Shown: positions 39,467-49,458, numbered from the stretch's first letter. The stretch: DNA of 64,000 nt from Streptomyces abyssalis (GCF_001751365.1 NZ_LJGT01000041.1:490208-554207); one strand, 5' to 3'. The notes: generated by a model from the letters alone, not told the origin. Translations and numbers: made by a program.

Positions 39467-40174
39467 GTGACTGATTCTCCGCTGGAAAAGAAGCCCGGGA
39501 CCGCCCCGGAGACCAAGCCCGCGGTCAAGGACGCCGACGCGGCGGCGGTCTCCGTGCGCGCCTCGGACGCCGACCGCGACCGGATCGCCGACATCCTCCG
39601 CGAGGCCCTTGCGGAGGGACGCCTCGACGCGGAGGAGCACGCCGAGCGCATCGACGCGGTGTACGGCGCCAAGACGATGGGCGAACTGGAGCCGCTGGTA
39701 CGGGATCTGCCCGCGGGCCGTGCGGGCTCCGAGGCGGCGCCCGCGTCCGGGCCCGACCGGTACGAGTGGACGGCCCCGGCGCAGGGGGCGCTCGCGAAGG
39801 ACGACGTCGTCGCCATCTTCAGCGGCAGCACCCGCAAGGGCCGCTACCGGGTCCCGGGGAAGATCAACGCCTTCGCCTGTTTCGGCGGCATCGAGATCGA
39901 CCTGACCGAGGCGGTGTTCGAGCAGCAGCACGTGCAGATCAACGCCACCGCGGTCTTCGGCGGGATCGAGATCCGCGTCCCCGAGAACATCACGCTCCGG
40001 CAGAAGGGCACCGGGATCTTCGGCGGATTCGAGGTACGCACCACGGAAGCCGAAGATCCGCGCGCTCCGGTCGTGCTCGTGCAGGGAGCCGCGATCTTCG
40101 GCGGCGTGGAGGCGAAGCCCAAGCTGGGCAAGCGCCTGCGGGATCTCCGCGACCGTCTGCGCAAGGAGCTCTGA
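39467..40174 (+). CDS. DUF1707 and LiaF-like C-terminal domain protein
   Basis: A 235-aa protein starting at GTG 39467. Residues ~25-85 form a DUF1707 (SHOCT-like) domain (VRASDADRDRIADILREALAEGRLDAEEHAERIDAVYGAKTMGEL). The C-terminal ~110 residues form a beta-helix of the cell wall-active antibiotics response/LiaF type (FACFGGIEIDLTEAVF ... TAVFGGIEIRVPENI ... GIFGGFEVRT ... AAIFGGVEAKP), seen as four repeated F-G-G-[IFV]-E turns. There is no membrane helix. It is thought to act in envelope-stress sensing in related bacteria (inference). Confidence 0.9.
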   Translation: MTDSPLEKKPGTAPETKPAVKDADAAAVSVRASDADRDRIADILREALAEGRLDAEEHAERIDAVYGAKTMGELEPLVRDLPAGRAGSEAAPASGPDRYEWTAPAQGALAKDDVVAIFSGSTRKGRYRVPGKINAFACFGGIEIDLTEAVFEQQHVQINATAVFGGIEIRVPENITLRQKGTGIFGGFEVRTTEAEDPRAPVVLVQGAAIFGGVEAKPKLGKRLRDLRDRLRKEL

Positions 40175-40395
40175 GTCTGCGCGTACGGCGGGTGCGGGCA
40201 CACGGAACCGACGGGGGACGCGAGGGGCGGCGTGCGGATCGGCGGGCAGAGAACCCGCCCGCATTCCTACGGTATGCATACCGGTGCACACAGCGGGTAG
40301 AGCCTGGGCATCGTTTCCCGTACGGCGGCAGCGCGAACTGCCGTGCGCAGCAAGTCGGGTGAAGAGGCCCCCCGTCGTCCCGTCAGGAGTAGACC

Positions 40396-40767
40396 GTGCT
40401 GCAACCGCCGCATCAGTCCCTTCAGGCAGCCGCCCCCGTTCCCGTGCAGCGGACTTCCGCGCGCGAGGACGAGGAAGGCCCCTGGCACTCGGAGGCAGTC
40501 TGCCGCCGGGATGAGGCGGGACTCTTCTTTGCCCCGTCGAAGGAGCCCACTGCGGCGAGGCTCTCGCGCGAGCAGGCCGCGAAGCGGGTCTGCGCCCGCT
40601 GCCCGGTGATGATCGAATGCCGCGAGCACGCCCTGGTCCTCCCCGAGCCGTACGGCGTGTGGGGCGGGCTGACCGCCGCCGAGCGGCGGGTCGTGCTCGC
40701 CCGGCGCCGCAGGCGGGAGGCCGCGGCGGCGGCCGGCGATGCGGGGCAGGTCCCCCGCATCGCCTGA
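40396..40767 (+). CDS. WhiB-family iron-sulphur regulator (WblI-like)
   Basis: A 123-aa WhiB-like protein. GTG 40396 follows AGGAG. The four cluster ligands are Cys36, Cys66, Cys69 and Cys75 (AVCRRDE ... VCARCPVMIEC), the G-[VI]-W-G-G turn is at 87-91 (GVWGG), and an arginine-rich C-terminal tail (ARRRRR) binds DNA. WhiB proteins sense oxygen, NO or redox state via a 4Fe-4S cluster and act with the principal sigma factor. The position between fumarase/DUF1707 and glpX and the length match the wblI gene I recall in Streptomyces, but the subtype call is not certain. Confidence 0.93.
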   Translation: MLQPPHQSLQAAAPVPVQRTSAREDEEGPWHSEAVCRRDEAGLFFAPSKEPTAARLSREQAAKRVCARCPVMIECREHALVLPEPYGVWGGLTAAERRVVLARRRRREAAAAAGDAGQVPRIA

Positions 40768-40889
40768 GCGGCACACGGACGTCACGTCACCTCCGTCCGG
40801 CGGCCGCGCGTCCCCGTACCGGAACGCGCGGCTGCGTGCGCATGCCGGGTTCACGTGTCCGAAACAGGCTCGCGGCACAATCGCGCCGC

Positions 40890-41339
40890 ATGAGAATCGA
40901 GCAGGTCGCCTGGGCGGACCCGGACGCCGTCGCCCTGCGCGCCCGACAGCGCGTCGAGATCGCCGAGCGGTACGGCACTCCGGACAGCGAGCCCGGGACC
41001 GCTCCCTCGGAAGAGGACGTCGTGGCGTTCTTCGTGGCGTACGAGCACGGCGGCACCGCCGTCGGATGCGGGGGTCTCCGCGAACTCGGCGACGGCGCGG
41101 GCGAGATCAAGCGCATGTACGTGACCCCGCCCTGGCGCGGTTCGGAGTTCGCGTCCCGGCTTCTGCGGGTGCTGGAGGACCGGGCGCGCGGCGAGGGCTG
41201 GAAGCGCCTGCGCCTGGAGACCGGGGACCGTCAGCCCGAGGCCGTCCGCTTCTACACGCGCTCGGGCTACGAGCGGATCCCGAACTTCGGCGCGTACGCC
41301 GGAGTTGAGGCCTCCCGCTGCTTCGAGCGCGAGCTGTGA
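40890..41339 (+). CDS. GNAT family N-acetyltransferase
   Basis: A 149-aa acetyl-CoA-dependent acyltransferase. ATG 40890 is preceded by a -10-like CACAAT eleven bases upstream and no ribosome-binding site, so it may be leaderless. The GNAT fold shows the acetyl-CoA-binding region (IKRMYVTPPWRGSEFASRLL, with the V-x-P-x-x-R-G motif) and the C-terminal AVRFYTRSGYERI. The acceptor substrate is unknown; single-domain members of this size often acetylate small molecules. It converges with glpX. Confidence 0.9.
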   Translation: MRIEQVAWADPDAVALRARQRVEIAERYGTPDSEPGTAPSEEDVVAFFVAYEHGGTAVGCGGLRELGDGAGEIKRMYVTPPWRGSEFASRLLRVLEDRARGEGWKRLRLETGDRQPEAVRFYTRSGYERIPNFGAYAGVEASRCFEREL

Positions 41340-41624
41340 CGGCCCCGGCCGCCAGGCCCGGCGTACCCGCTCGCCGTGTGCAGCCCACCCTCCCGGCGGG
41401 CTGTGCCCTGTCGCGCCGCCCCGCACGCACTCCTCGTCGCTGCTCCCCCGCGGGGCCCGGCTGGAGTGACCCCCGGTCCCGCTGGACTTCGTCCGGGTGG
41501 TCCCCCGCCACCGTTGCTTTGCCCCCCGCTACCGGTGGGTGAGGTCCCCGTGGATTCGCCGGGAGGAGTGCCCCGGCACGCTCCGGAGACGCTCCTTGGC
41601 GGCCGGAACCGGCCGGTCACCGCC
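41340..41624. other. convergent intergenic region between GNAT and glpX
   Basis: No gene. It contains GC-rich sequence and a CGGCCGG-AA-CCGGCCG palindrome (41600-41615) just before the glpX stop, which could act as a terminator for glpX. Confidence 0.4.
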
Positions 41625-42659
41625 CTAGCGTGCGCGGTCGAAGTCGACGGCGCTGTACGCGCGCAGCTTCGAGAGCTTGTGCGTCGAGTCGATCATCCGG
41701 ATCGTGCCGGACTTCGAGCGCATGACCAGTGACTCGGTGAAGGCCCGCTCGCCCCTGTAGTGCACGCCGCGCAGCAGATCGCCGTCGGTGATCCCGGTGG
41801 CGACGAAGAAGACGTTCTCCCCGCTGACGAGGTCCTCGGTGTGCAGCACACGGCCCAGGTCGTGTCCGGCGTCGAGCGCGCGCTTCTTCTCCTCGTCGTC
41901 CTTCGGCCACAGCATGCCCTGGATCGTGCCGCCCAGGCACTTGATCGCGCAGGCCGCGATGATGCCCTCCGGGGTGCCGCCGATTCCCAGCAGCAGATCG
42001 ACGCCGGTGCCCTCGCGCACGGCCATGATCGCGCCCGCGACGTCGCCGTCCGAGATGAACTTGATGCGGGCGCCGGCCTCCCGCAGCTCCTTGACCATGC
42101 CGTCGTGGCGGGGACGGTCGAGGACGACCACGGTCACGTCGTCCGGCGTGCAGCCCTTCGCTTTCGCGACGCGGCGGACGTTGACCGCGGGGGGTGCGGT
42201 GATGTCGACGAACTCCGCCGAGTCCGGGCCCGTGACGAGCTTGTCCATGTAGAAGACGGCGCTGGGGTCGAACATCGTCCCCCGCTCCGCCACCGCCAGG
42301 ACCGACACGGCGTTCGACATGCCCTTGGCGGTGAGTGTGGTGCCGTCGACCGGGTCCACGGCCACGTCGCACTCCGCGCCCGTGCCGTCACCGACCCGCT
42401 CCCCGTTGTAGAGCATCGGCGCCTCGTCCTTCTCGCCCTCGCCGATGACGACGACACCGTTCATCGAGACCGTCGAGACGAGGTGGCGCATCGCCTTCAC
42501 GGCCGCGGCGTCCGCGCCGTTCTTGTCGCCGCGGCCCACCCAGCGGCCGGTGGCCATCGCACCGGCCTCGGTGACCCGTACGAGTTCGAGGGCGAGGTTG
42601 CGGTCGGGGGCCTCGGGGCTGACGTCGAGCGGGGAGGGGAGGTGCTGATGATCGGTCAT
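41625..42659 (-). CDS. glpX: class II fructose-1,6-bisphosphatase (GlpX)
   Basis: A 344-aa gluconeogenic enzyme hydrolysing fructose-1,6-bisphosphate. ATG 42659 has AAAGGTG upstream; the longer frame upstream lacks support. Family motifs: GRGDKNGADAAAVKAMRHL, GEGEKDEAPMLYNGE, the metal-binding AVDPVDGTTLTAKG and LLGIGGTPEGI. The length matches GlpX. Actinobacteria rely on this class II enzyme as the main FBPase. It is divergent from the DUF4245 gene. Confidence 0.96.
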   Translation of the reverse strand: MTDHQHLPSPLDVSPEAPDRNLALELVRVTEAGAMATGRWVGRGDKNGADAAAVKAMRHLVSTVSMNGVVVIGEGEKDEAPMLYNGERVGDGTGAECDVAVDPVDGTTLTAKGMSNAVSVLAVAERGTMFDPSAVFYMDKLVTGPDSAEFVDITAPPAVNVRRVAKAKGCTPDDVTVVVLDRPRHDGMVKELREAGARIKFISDGDVAGAIMAVREGTGVDLLLGIGGTPEGIIAACAIKCLGGTIQGMLWPKDDEEKKRALDAGHDLGRVLHTEDLVSGENVFFVATGITDGDLLRGVHYRGERAFTESLVMRSKSGTIRMIDSTHKLSKLRAYSAVDFDRAR

Positions 42660-42873
42660 CGGGGCACACCTTTCTGCTCGGCTGTGACACGGCGGCCGGG
42701 CGACAGAGGGTGCTTCGAGGGTACCCAGCATCCGTCAGGGTGAGCAGAGGGCCCCACGGATGAGCGGATAGGCAGGGCCCCGGGGCGTCGGCTCGGCGCC
42801 CGTGCCCGCCCCGTGCCGCGGACCGGAGGGCGAGGGGAGGCGGAGGGTACCCCCGGCCCGGGCGCTCTGCGGC

Positions 42874-43578
42874 ATGAGCGACGATGGGTACGTGGCAGCA
42901 GAAGCGGAACAGCCGGTCAGGCGGCAGGACAACCGGACGGTGCGGGGCATCGTGCCCGCGATGGCCGTCGTACTCCTCGCGGCGTTCGTGATCTACCTCT
43001 TCATCCCGCACGACGAGAGCGTGGACCCGGTCAAACCCGTCAGCTACAAGGTCGAGCTGGACTCCGCCCGCCGCGCCGCGCCCTACCCGGTGCTGGCGCC
43101 CGAAGGGCTCTCCGCCAAGTGGCGCGCCACGTCGGTGCGGTACGAGGGCGGCGGCGCCGACGGCCGCGTCTGGCATCTGGGCTTCATCACGCCGGACACC
43201 CAGTACGCGGCGGTCGAGCAGAGCGACGCCCGCCGCCCCGCGAAGTACATCGAGGACGTCACGCAAGGTGCCCGGAGGACCGCGGACACGGTGCGTGTGC
43301 GCGGCGAGGAGTGGACGCGGTACGAGGGGGAGAAGTACGACGCGCTTGTACGGCGGTCCGCGGCCGGCGGCTCGGAGGGCTCCGAAGGCTCCGGTGACGA
43401 CGGGAAGGCGGGCCGCGGCGGCAAGGCGGCCGGGGGTCGTCCGTACACCACCGTCGTGACCGGGACCGCCTCCTTCGAGCAGCTGCAGAAGATGGCAGCC
43501 GCGCTCAGCCCGGGTGCCGAGGGTGCCGAGGGACGGAAGGACGCCGGGAGCGGGGCCGGCAACGCCGGCAAGGGCTGA
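42874..43578 (+). CDS. DUF4245 membrane-anchored protein
   Basis: A 234-aa protein with a cytosolic N-terminus, one membrane anchor (IVPAMAVVLLAAFVIYLFI) followed by PHDESVDPVKPVSYKVELD, and an extracytoplasmic domain ending in a low-complexity Gly/Ala/Glu tail. The IYLFIPHDE block is typical of DUF4245 proteins, conserved beside glpX in actinobacteria. ATG 42874 is the longer start; GTG 42892 (V-A-A-E) is a plausible alternative. The function is unknown. The extra Ser/Gly/Lys-rich insertion (GGSEGSEGSGDDGKAGRGG) is low-complexity. Confidence 0.85.
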   Translation: MSDDGYVAAEAEQPVRRQDNRTVRGIVPAMAVVLLAAFVIYLFIPHDESVDPVKPVSYKVELDSARRAAPYPVLAPEGLSAKWRATSVRYEGGGADGRVWHLGFITPDTQYAAVEQSDARRPAKYIEDVTQGARRTADTVRVRGEEWTRYEGEKYDALVRRSAAGGSEGSEGSGDDGKAGRGGKAAGGRPYTTVVTGTASFEQLQKMAAALSPGAEGAEGRKDAGSGAGNAGKG

Positions 43579-43632
43579 CCCCCCTCGTCCGGCCCGCCCG
43601 CTGGCCCGTCAGCCCCGCCGCCCCTGGCTCAC

Positions 43633-44226
43633 TCAGACCGTCGTGACCGCGTCCTCGTACGTGAGACGCGGCAGGCGCGGCTTGTACGCCTCCTCGCCAG
43701 GCCTGCCGATGTTGACCACCAGCAGCGACTTCTGCCTGCCGTCGCCGAAGAACTCCTTGTCGACACCGTGCCGGTCGAAGCCGCTCATCGGCCCCGCGGC
43801 CAGCCCCGCGGCACGGACTCCGACGATGAAGTAGCCCGCCTGAAGCGTGGCGTTGAAGGTGCCCGCGGACTCGCGGGCTTCGGCCTCGGAGAAGAACGTG
43901 TCCTTCACGGAGGGGGCGTGCGGGAGGAGTTCGGGCAGCCGCTCGTGAAATTCGAGGTCGACGGAGAGCACGGCGGTCAGCGGTGCTGTGGACGTCTTCG
44001 GCTTGTTCCCCTCCGACATGTGCTTCACCAGGCGGCTGCGCGCCTCGGGCGAGCGGAACAGGGTGATCCGTAGCGGGGACTGGTTGAACGCCGTCGGGGC
44101 GTACTTGACCAGTTCGTACACCGCCCTTATCTGCTCGTCGCTCACCGGTTCGTCGGAGAAGGTGTACGCGGTGTGCGCCTCACGGAAGAGCAGGTCCTGG
44201 GCGGTCGGGTCGAGGGCCAGAGTCAT
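43633..44226 (-). CDS. nitroreductase family (malonic semialdehyde reductase, RutE-like)
   Basis: A 197-aa FMN-dependent nitroreductase-fold protein. The FMN-binding and dimer motifs are visible (LLFREAHTAYTFSDEPVSDEQ..., APTAFNQSPLRI, ATLQAGYFIVGVRAAGLAAGPMSGFD). The closest group I recognise is malonic semialdehyde reductase RutE/HadB, which converts malonic semialdehyde to 3-hydroxypropionate, though many actinobacterial members are annotated only by homology. No rut genes are nearby. ATG 44226 is the natural start (MTLALDPTAQDLLF). Confidence 0.88.
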   Translation of the reverse strand: MTLALDPTAQDLLFREAHTAYTFSDEPVSDEQIRAVYELVKYAPTAFNQSPLRITLFRSPEARSRLVKHMSEGNKPKTSTAPLTAVLSVDLEFHERLPELLPHAPSVKDTFFSEAEARESAGTFNATLQAGYFIVGVRAAGLAAGPMSGFDRHGVDKEFFGDGRQKSLLVVNIGRPGEEAYKPRLPRLTYEDAVTTV

Positions 44227-44391
44227 GTGGGGATGCCTTGCCTTTGCGCGCTGTCATTCGAACGGAACGGTTCACCGCAGGCGGGAACCTCTTGCGTCCC
44301 CCATCAACAAGCGGACGCCGCGCAATCTTCCACCGCGCGGGCTGCGCCGGGCGGCCTCTCCCGGGCGTCCTCACGCGCGGCCTGGACCTGC

Positions 44392-44727
44392 TCACCGCGC
44401 GTCGTCGGAACCCTCAGCGTCCTCGGCCTCCTCCGGGCCGTCGGCCTCCGGCCCGGCTTCCGGATCAGCGTCCTCGCCCGCCTCGGCCTCCGCCTCCAGC
44501 ACGGCGTCCAGACGGGCCCGGGCGCCCTCCAGCCACTCGCGGCAGACACGGGCCAGCTCCTCGCCGCGCTCCCACAGCGCCAGCGACTCCTCGAGCGTCG
44601 CCCCGCCTGCCTCCAACTGCTGGACCACGCGCACCAGTTCGCCCCGGGCCTGCTCATAGCTGAGCGCGGAGATCACCTGCTCCCTGTCCGTCTCCACGCC
44701 CGATTCCGTCTCAGTCTCCGAGGTCAT
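44392..44727 (-). CDS. xseB: exodeoxyribonuclease VII small subunit
   Basis: A 111-aa protein; the core (SYEQARGELVRVVQQLEAGGATLEESLALWERGEELARVCREWL) is the helical XseB fold, ~55 residues at 25-80. The N-terminus and a strongly acidic C-terminal tail (Glu/Asp/Ala-rich, ~35 aa) are extra. The small subunit binds the XseA catalytic subunit in exonuclease VII, which degrades single-stranded DNA in both directions. It starts nine bases after the xseA stop, so both form one operon. Confidence 0.95.
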   Translation of the reverse strand: MTSETETESGVETDREQVISALSYEQARGELVRVVQQLEAGGATLEESLALWERGEELARVCREWLEGARARLDAVLEAEAEAGEDADPEAGPEADGPEEAEDAEGSDDAR

Positions 44728-44736
44728 ACGGCAACC

Positions 44737-45951
44737 CTAAGCGTCCGGTCCGACGGTGACGCCGAACTCCCCTTCCGCGACCCGGGCCCGCAGCTTCTCG
44801 CCCTCCGAGATCTCCTCCGGCGCCCGGACGACGCCGCCGTCCTCACGCTGCAGCACCGCGTATCCCCGCTTGAGCGTGGCCGCCGGGGAGAGCGCGACGA
44901 CACGGGCGCGCGTGTGCGCGAGTTCGTCCTCGGCCCGCTCCAGACGGTGCCCCAGCGTGCGCCGGGCGCGCGCCAGGAGGAAGCCGATCTCCTCCGCGCG
45001 CTCCTCGGTCATCGCGTGCGGATCGGCCATCGCCGGCCGGCTCATGAGGTCGGCGAGGCCTCTTTCCTCCCGGTCCAGGAAGGAGTTGACCACCCGGTAC
45101 GCCCGGGCCCTCAACTCCCGTACGCGCTCGTGCTCCTCGCCCACATCGGGCACGACGTCCTTCGCGGCGTGCGTCGGGGTGCGGGAGCGCAGATCGGCGA
45201 CGAGGTCGAGCAGCGGGGAGTCCGCCTCGTGCCCGATCGCGGAGACCAGCGGTGTACGGCAGCCGGCGACCGTGCGCACGAGCTGCTCGTCGGAGAAGGG
45301 CAGCAGGTCCTCCATGCTGCCGCCGCCGCGGGTGACGATGATCACGTCGACGTCGGGGCGCCCGTCCAGCTCCCGCACCGCCTCGATCAGCTGGGGCACG
45401 GCCCGTACGCCCTGAACTGCCGTGTGCCGTACCTCGAAACGGACAGCGGGCCACCGCTCGCGTGCCGTGTGCAGCACGTCCCGCTCGGCGTCCGAGGCGC
45501 GGCCCGTGACGAGGCCGACGCGGTGCGGAAGGAACGGCAGCGGCCGTTTGCGCTCGGCTGCGAACAGCCCTTCGGCGGCAAGGGACTTCTTCAGCTGCTC
45601 CAGCCGCGCCAGCAGCTCGCCGATCCCGACCGGCCGGATCTCGGAGGCCCGCAGCGACAGCGTGCCCGCCCTTCCGTACCAGACGGGCTTTGCGTGCACG
45701 ACCACCCGCGCGCCCTCGGAGACGACGTCCTTCACCCGGTCGAAGACGTCACGGAAACAGGTGACGCTGATGGAGACGTCGCGCGAGGGATCCCGCAGGG
45801 TGAGGAACGCCACGCCCGCGCCCGGCCGCGGCGAGAGCTGGATGATCTGCCCCTCCACCCACACCGCGCCGAGCCTGTCGATCCATCCGCCGATCAGCCG
45901 GGAGACCTCACCGACCGGAACCGGCGCCTCGGGAGAGGTGATGAGAGCCAT
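44737..45951 (-). CDS. xseA: exodeoxyribonuclease VII large subunit
   Basis: A 404-aa catalytic subunit. An N-terminal OB-fold (~10-115; PVGEVSRLIGGWIDRLGAVWVEGQI) leads to the exonuclease domain (~115-400) with GRASDAERDVLHTARERWP, VIIVTRGGGSMEDLLPFSDE and AGCRTPLVSAIGHE, the hallmark GGG-S and H-E motifs. The C-terminus ends ...LKRGYAVLQ...GEKLRARVAEGEFG. TAGGGT eight bases before the ATG suggests a leaderless start. Divergent from ispH. Confidence 0.96.
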   Translation of the reverse strand: MALITSPEAPVPVGEVSRLIGGWIDRLGAVWVEGQIIQLSPRPGAGVAFLTLRDPSRDVSISVTCFRDVFDRVKDVVSEGARVVVHAKPVWYGRAGTLSLRASEIRPVGIGELLARLEQLKKSLAAEGLFAAERKRPLPFLPHRVGLVTGRASDAERDVLHTARERWPAVRFEVRHTAVQGVRAVPQLIEAVRELDGRPDVDVIIVTRGGGSMEDLLPFSDEQLVRTVAGCRTPLVSAIGHEADSPLLDLVADLRSRTPTHAAKDVVPDVGEEHERVRELRARAYRVVNSFLDREERGLADLMSRPAMADPHAMTEERAEEIGFLLARARRTLGHRLERAEDELAHTRARVVALSPAATLKRGYAVLQREDGGVVRAPEEISEGEKLRARVAEGEFGVTVGPDA

Positions 45952-46095
45952 ACGAGGACCCTAGCGGCCGCCGCCGAAAGCGGTACGTGCGTGCGCGGCC
46001 CCGTGAGCCGGGCACACGCGCAAACCACCGGAGTCCGTGCCTCCGCACGCCGCCCGCCACGCGGCGCCCGCCCGTTGCGCCCTTACGATGGACGC

Positions 46096-47196
46096 ATGTC
46101 TGCAACGCCCTCGCGCCCGTCCGCTGCCGACGCCCCCGAGACCTCCGCCACCGACAGCGCCACCGACAGCGCCACCGACAGCGCCACCGAGAGCGCCGCC
46201 GAGACCGGCACCGAGACCGGCTCAGGCGACCGCCGCCGCGTGCTGCTCGCCGCTCCCCGGGGCTACTGCGCGGGCGTGGACCGCGCGGTCATCGCCGTCG
46301 AGCAGGCCCTGGAGCAGTACGGCGCCCCCGTCTACGTACGCCACGAGATCGTGCACAACAAGTACGTGGTGAAAACCCTGGAGAAGAAGGGCGCGATCTT
46401 CGTCGAGGAGACCGGTGAGGTCCCCGAGGGCGAGATCGTGATCTTCTCCGCGCACGGTGTTGCCCCCGAGGTCCACAAGGAGGCCGAGCGCGGCAAGCTG
46501 GCGACGATCGACGCCACGTGCCCGCTGGTGACGAAGGTGCACAAGGAAGCCGTGCGCTACGCCAAGGAGGACTACGACATCCTCCTCATCGGCCACGAGG
46601 GCCACGAGGAGGTCATCGGCACGAGCGGCGAGGCGCCGGAGCACGTGACCCTCGTCGACGGCCCGGACGACGTCGCGAACGTGGATGTCCGCGATCCGGA
46701 GAAGGTCGTGTGGCTCTCGCAGACCACTCTCTCGGTGGACGAGACGATGGAGACCGTCGACGCCCTCAAGGGCCGCTACCCGAATCTGCTCTCCCCGCCC
46801 AGCGACGACATCTGCTATGCGACGCAGAACCGTCAGACGGCCATCAAGCAGGTCGCGAAGGACGCCGACTTCGTGCTGGTCGTCGGCTCCCCGAACTCCT
46901 CCAACTCCGTACGCCTGGTGGAGACGGCCATCGCACACGGCGCCAAGGACGGCCGCCTGGTCGACGGCGCGGAGGAGATCGACGAGTCCTGGCTGGAGGG
47001 CGCCACCACCATCGGGCTCTCCTCCGGCGCATCCGTGCCGGACGTCCTGGTCGACGGCGTACTGGAGTGGCTCGCGGAGCGGGGCTGGGAGGACGTGGAG
47101 ATCGTCCAGCCGGTGGAGGAGCGCATGCAGTTCTCCCTGCCGAAGGAGCTGCGGCGCGACCTGCGTGCGGAGGCGGCTGCCCGCATGACGGGCTGA
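46096..47196 (+). CDS. ispH: 4-hydroxy-3-methylbut-2-enyl diphosphate reductase IspH
   Basis: A 366-aa terminal enzyme of the MEP isoprenoid pathway, giving IPP and DMAPP through a 4Fe-4S cluster. The cluster cysteines are in APRGYCAGVDRAV (Cys58), DATCPLVTKVH and DDICYATQNRQ, with the conserved FSAHGV and IGHEGHEEV motifs. The first ~45 residues are an extra Ser/Thr/Asp/Ala-rich segment with three ATDS repeats and one ATES, encoded by four 12-base units (46147-46194), not found in most IspH proteins. It supplies precursors to the cis-prenyltransferase encoded at 12071. Confidence 0.96.
   Translation: MSATPSRPSAADAPETSATDSATDSATDSATESAAETGTETGSGDRRRVLLAAPRGYCAGVDRAVIAVEQALEQYGAPVYVRHEIVHNKYVVKTLEKKGAIFVEETGEVPEGEIVIFSAHGVAPEVHKEAERGKLATIDATCPLVTKVHKEAVRYAKEDYDILLIGHEGHEEVIGTSGEAPEHVTLVDGPDDVANVDVRDPEKVVWLSQTTLSVDETMETVDALKGRYPNLLSPPSDDICYATQNRQTAIKQVAKDADFVLVVGSPNSSNSVRLVETAIAHGAKDGRLVDGAEEIDESWLEGATTIGLSSGASVPDVLVDGVLEWLAERGWEDVEIVQPVEERMQFSLPKELRRDLRAEAAARMTG
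46147..46194 (+). repeat. 12-base tandem repeat within ispH
   Basis: GCCACCGACAGC occurs three times in tandem (46147-46158, 46159-46170, 46171-46182) with a fourth GCCACCGAGAGC copy (46183-46194). It encodes an ATDS repeat in the N-terminal extension. Being a multiple of three it can vary in number without disrupting the frame. Confidence 0.7.
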
Positions 47197-47204
47197 CGAC
47201 ACGG

Positions 47205-47230
47205 AGGGCGGGGCGTCGGCCCCGCTCCCT
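47205..47230 (+). terminator. hairpin after ispH
   Basis: GCGGGGC (47208-47214) pairs with GCCCCGC (47219-47225) around loop GTCG, extended by partial pairing, 12 bases after the ispH stop. Confidence 0.45.
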
Positions 47231-47363
47231 GGAACGGGCGGCTCCTGAAAGGGCCGGTGCTGAATCGGGCCGGTCCTGTGCTGCGCGGTTCTGAACTCCC
47301 CGTTCCCGGACCGGTTCGGAACGGCCCGGCGGTTCGAAAAGCTGCGCCCGGCGCGGCCGCTTC

Positions 47364-48218
47364 TCAGCGGCCCTCGGCCTCAGCGGCCTCCGCGTCCTCG
47401 GCCTCCGCGTCCTCCGCCTCCATGAGCGCCCGTACGCGCGACTGCTGAACCATCAGCGCGATCTTCCGAACGGTGACGATGAGCACGGCGACGAGTGTGC
47501 CCGCGTACAGCCAGGCCGCGTTGACGGCCAGCACGGGGAAGAGGTTCGTCAGACGTTCCATCAGGCTCTGGCTGCCCGAGCCGCTGCTGATGATGAAGAG
47601 CCCCGCGACGAAGGCGAGCGGCACGGCGACGGGCCCCGCGAACAGGTCGGTGGGGCGTACCCACGCCGCGCAGGCCACGGAGACGACGATGAACGCACAC
47701 CCGTAGGCGATGGCCGAGCCGTCCAGCAGCCACCTGCCGGCAGCTCCGGCCAGCAGCATCAGCACCACGCCGAGGAGCCCGCTGCCCAGGGCGGTGAGGC
47801 GGGCGCGGGGCAGCCAGGAGAACGCGTCGGTCAGCGGTGCGGGGATGAGCGGGAAGCGCAGCTGTGCCTGGTAGAGCGCCGCGGCCTCCTGCCGTACGGC
47901 GCCGGCGCCGCCCCGTCTGCGCGGTTCACGCGGCGCGGAGACGGCACCGTCGGCAGAGCCGTTCGCGGAGCCGGAGCCGAAAGCGAAACCAGAGCCGGGG
48001 CCGGGGCGGGGGCCCGTGACGGAATCGGGCGTCTGACCGGGGGCGGCGGAGGCGACCCCGGAGTCGGCCGCCGGTGCGGCGGCAGCGGCGGCCGCCCGTG
48101 CTTTGGTCCCGCGCCGGCGACGCTGCCGGCGCCCCTGGTTCTGCGACTGCCCCTGTTCCTGCCCGGGCCCCTGACCGGGGCCTTTCCCACCCGTATGAGC
48201 GCTGTGCTGCTGTTCCAC
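47364..48218 (-). CDS. DUF6542-like membrane protein
   Basis: A 284-aa protein. GTG 48218 is chosen because TTGGAG precedes it; the upstream frame lacks codon bias. The first ~135 residues are disordered and rich in Gln/Gly/Arg/Ala/Ser. Four membrane helices follow between ~160 and 260 (LGSGLLGVVLMLLAGAAG, AYGCAFIVVSVACAAWV, VAVPLAFVAGLFIISS, ... YAGTLVAVLIVTVRKI), then an acidic C-terminal tail. The layout matches an uncharacterised actinobacterial family (DUF6542) that I recall located beside ychF. Divergent from ychF. Confidence 0.78.
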   Translation of the reverse strand: MEQQHSAHTGGKGPGQGPGQEQGQSQNQGRRQRRRRGTKARAAAAAAAPAADSGVASAAPGQTPDSVTGPRPGPGSGFAFGSGSANGSADGAVSAPREPRRRGGAGAVRQEAAALYQAQLRFPLIPAPLTDAFSWLPRARLTALGSGLLGVVLMLLAGAAGRWLLDGSAIAYGCAFIVVSVACAAWVRPTDLFAGPVAVPLAFVAGLFIISSGSGSQSLMERLTNLFPVLAVNAAWLYAGTLVAVLIVTVRKIALMVQQSRVRALMEAEDAEAEDAEAAEAEGR

Positions 48219-48369
48219 GGCTCCAAAGTAGGCCGCGTCACCGCTGTTCACCGGGGACGGACACGCATTGGCCGTCAGTTCGAGCCGTAGACTGGTGGAC
48301 CGGCCGGGACGCGCTCCGCACGGCCCACATGCTCTGCACACCTCAGATCTCGCTACGGGAAGTCGTCAA

Positions 48370-49458
<1,089 letters not shown>

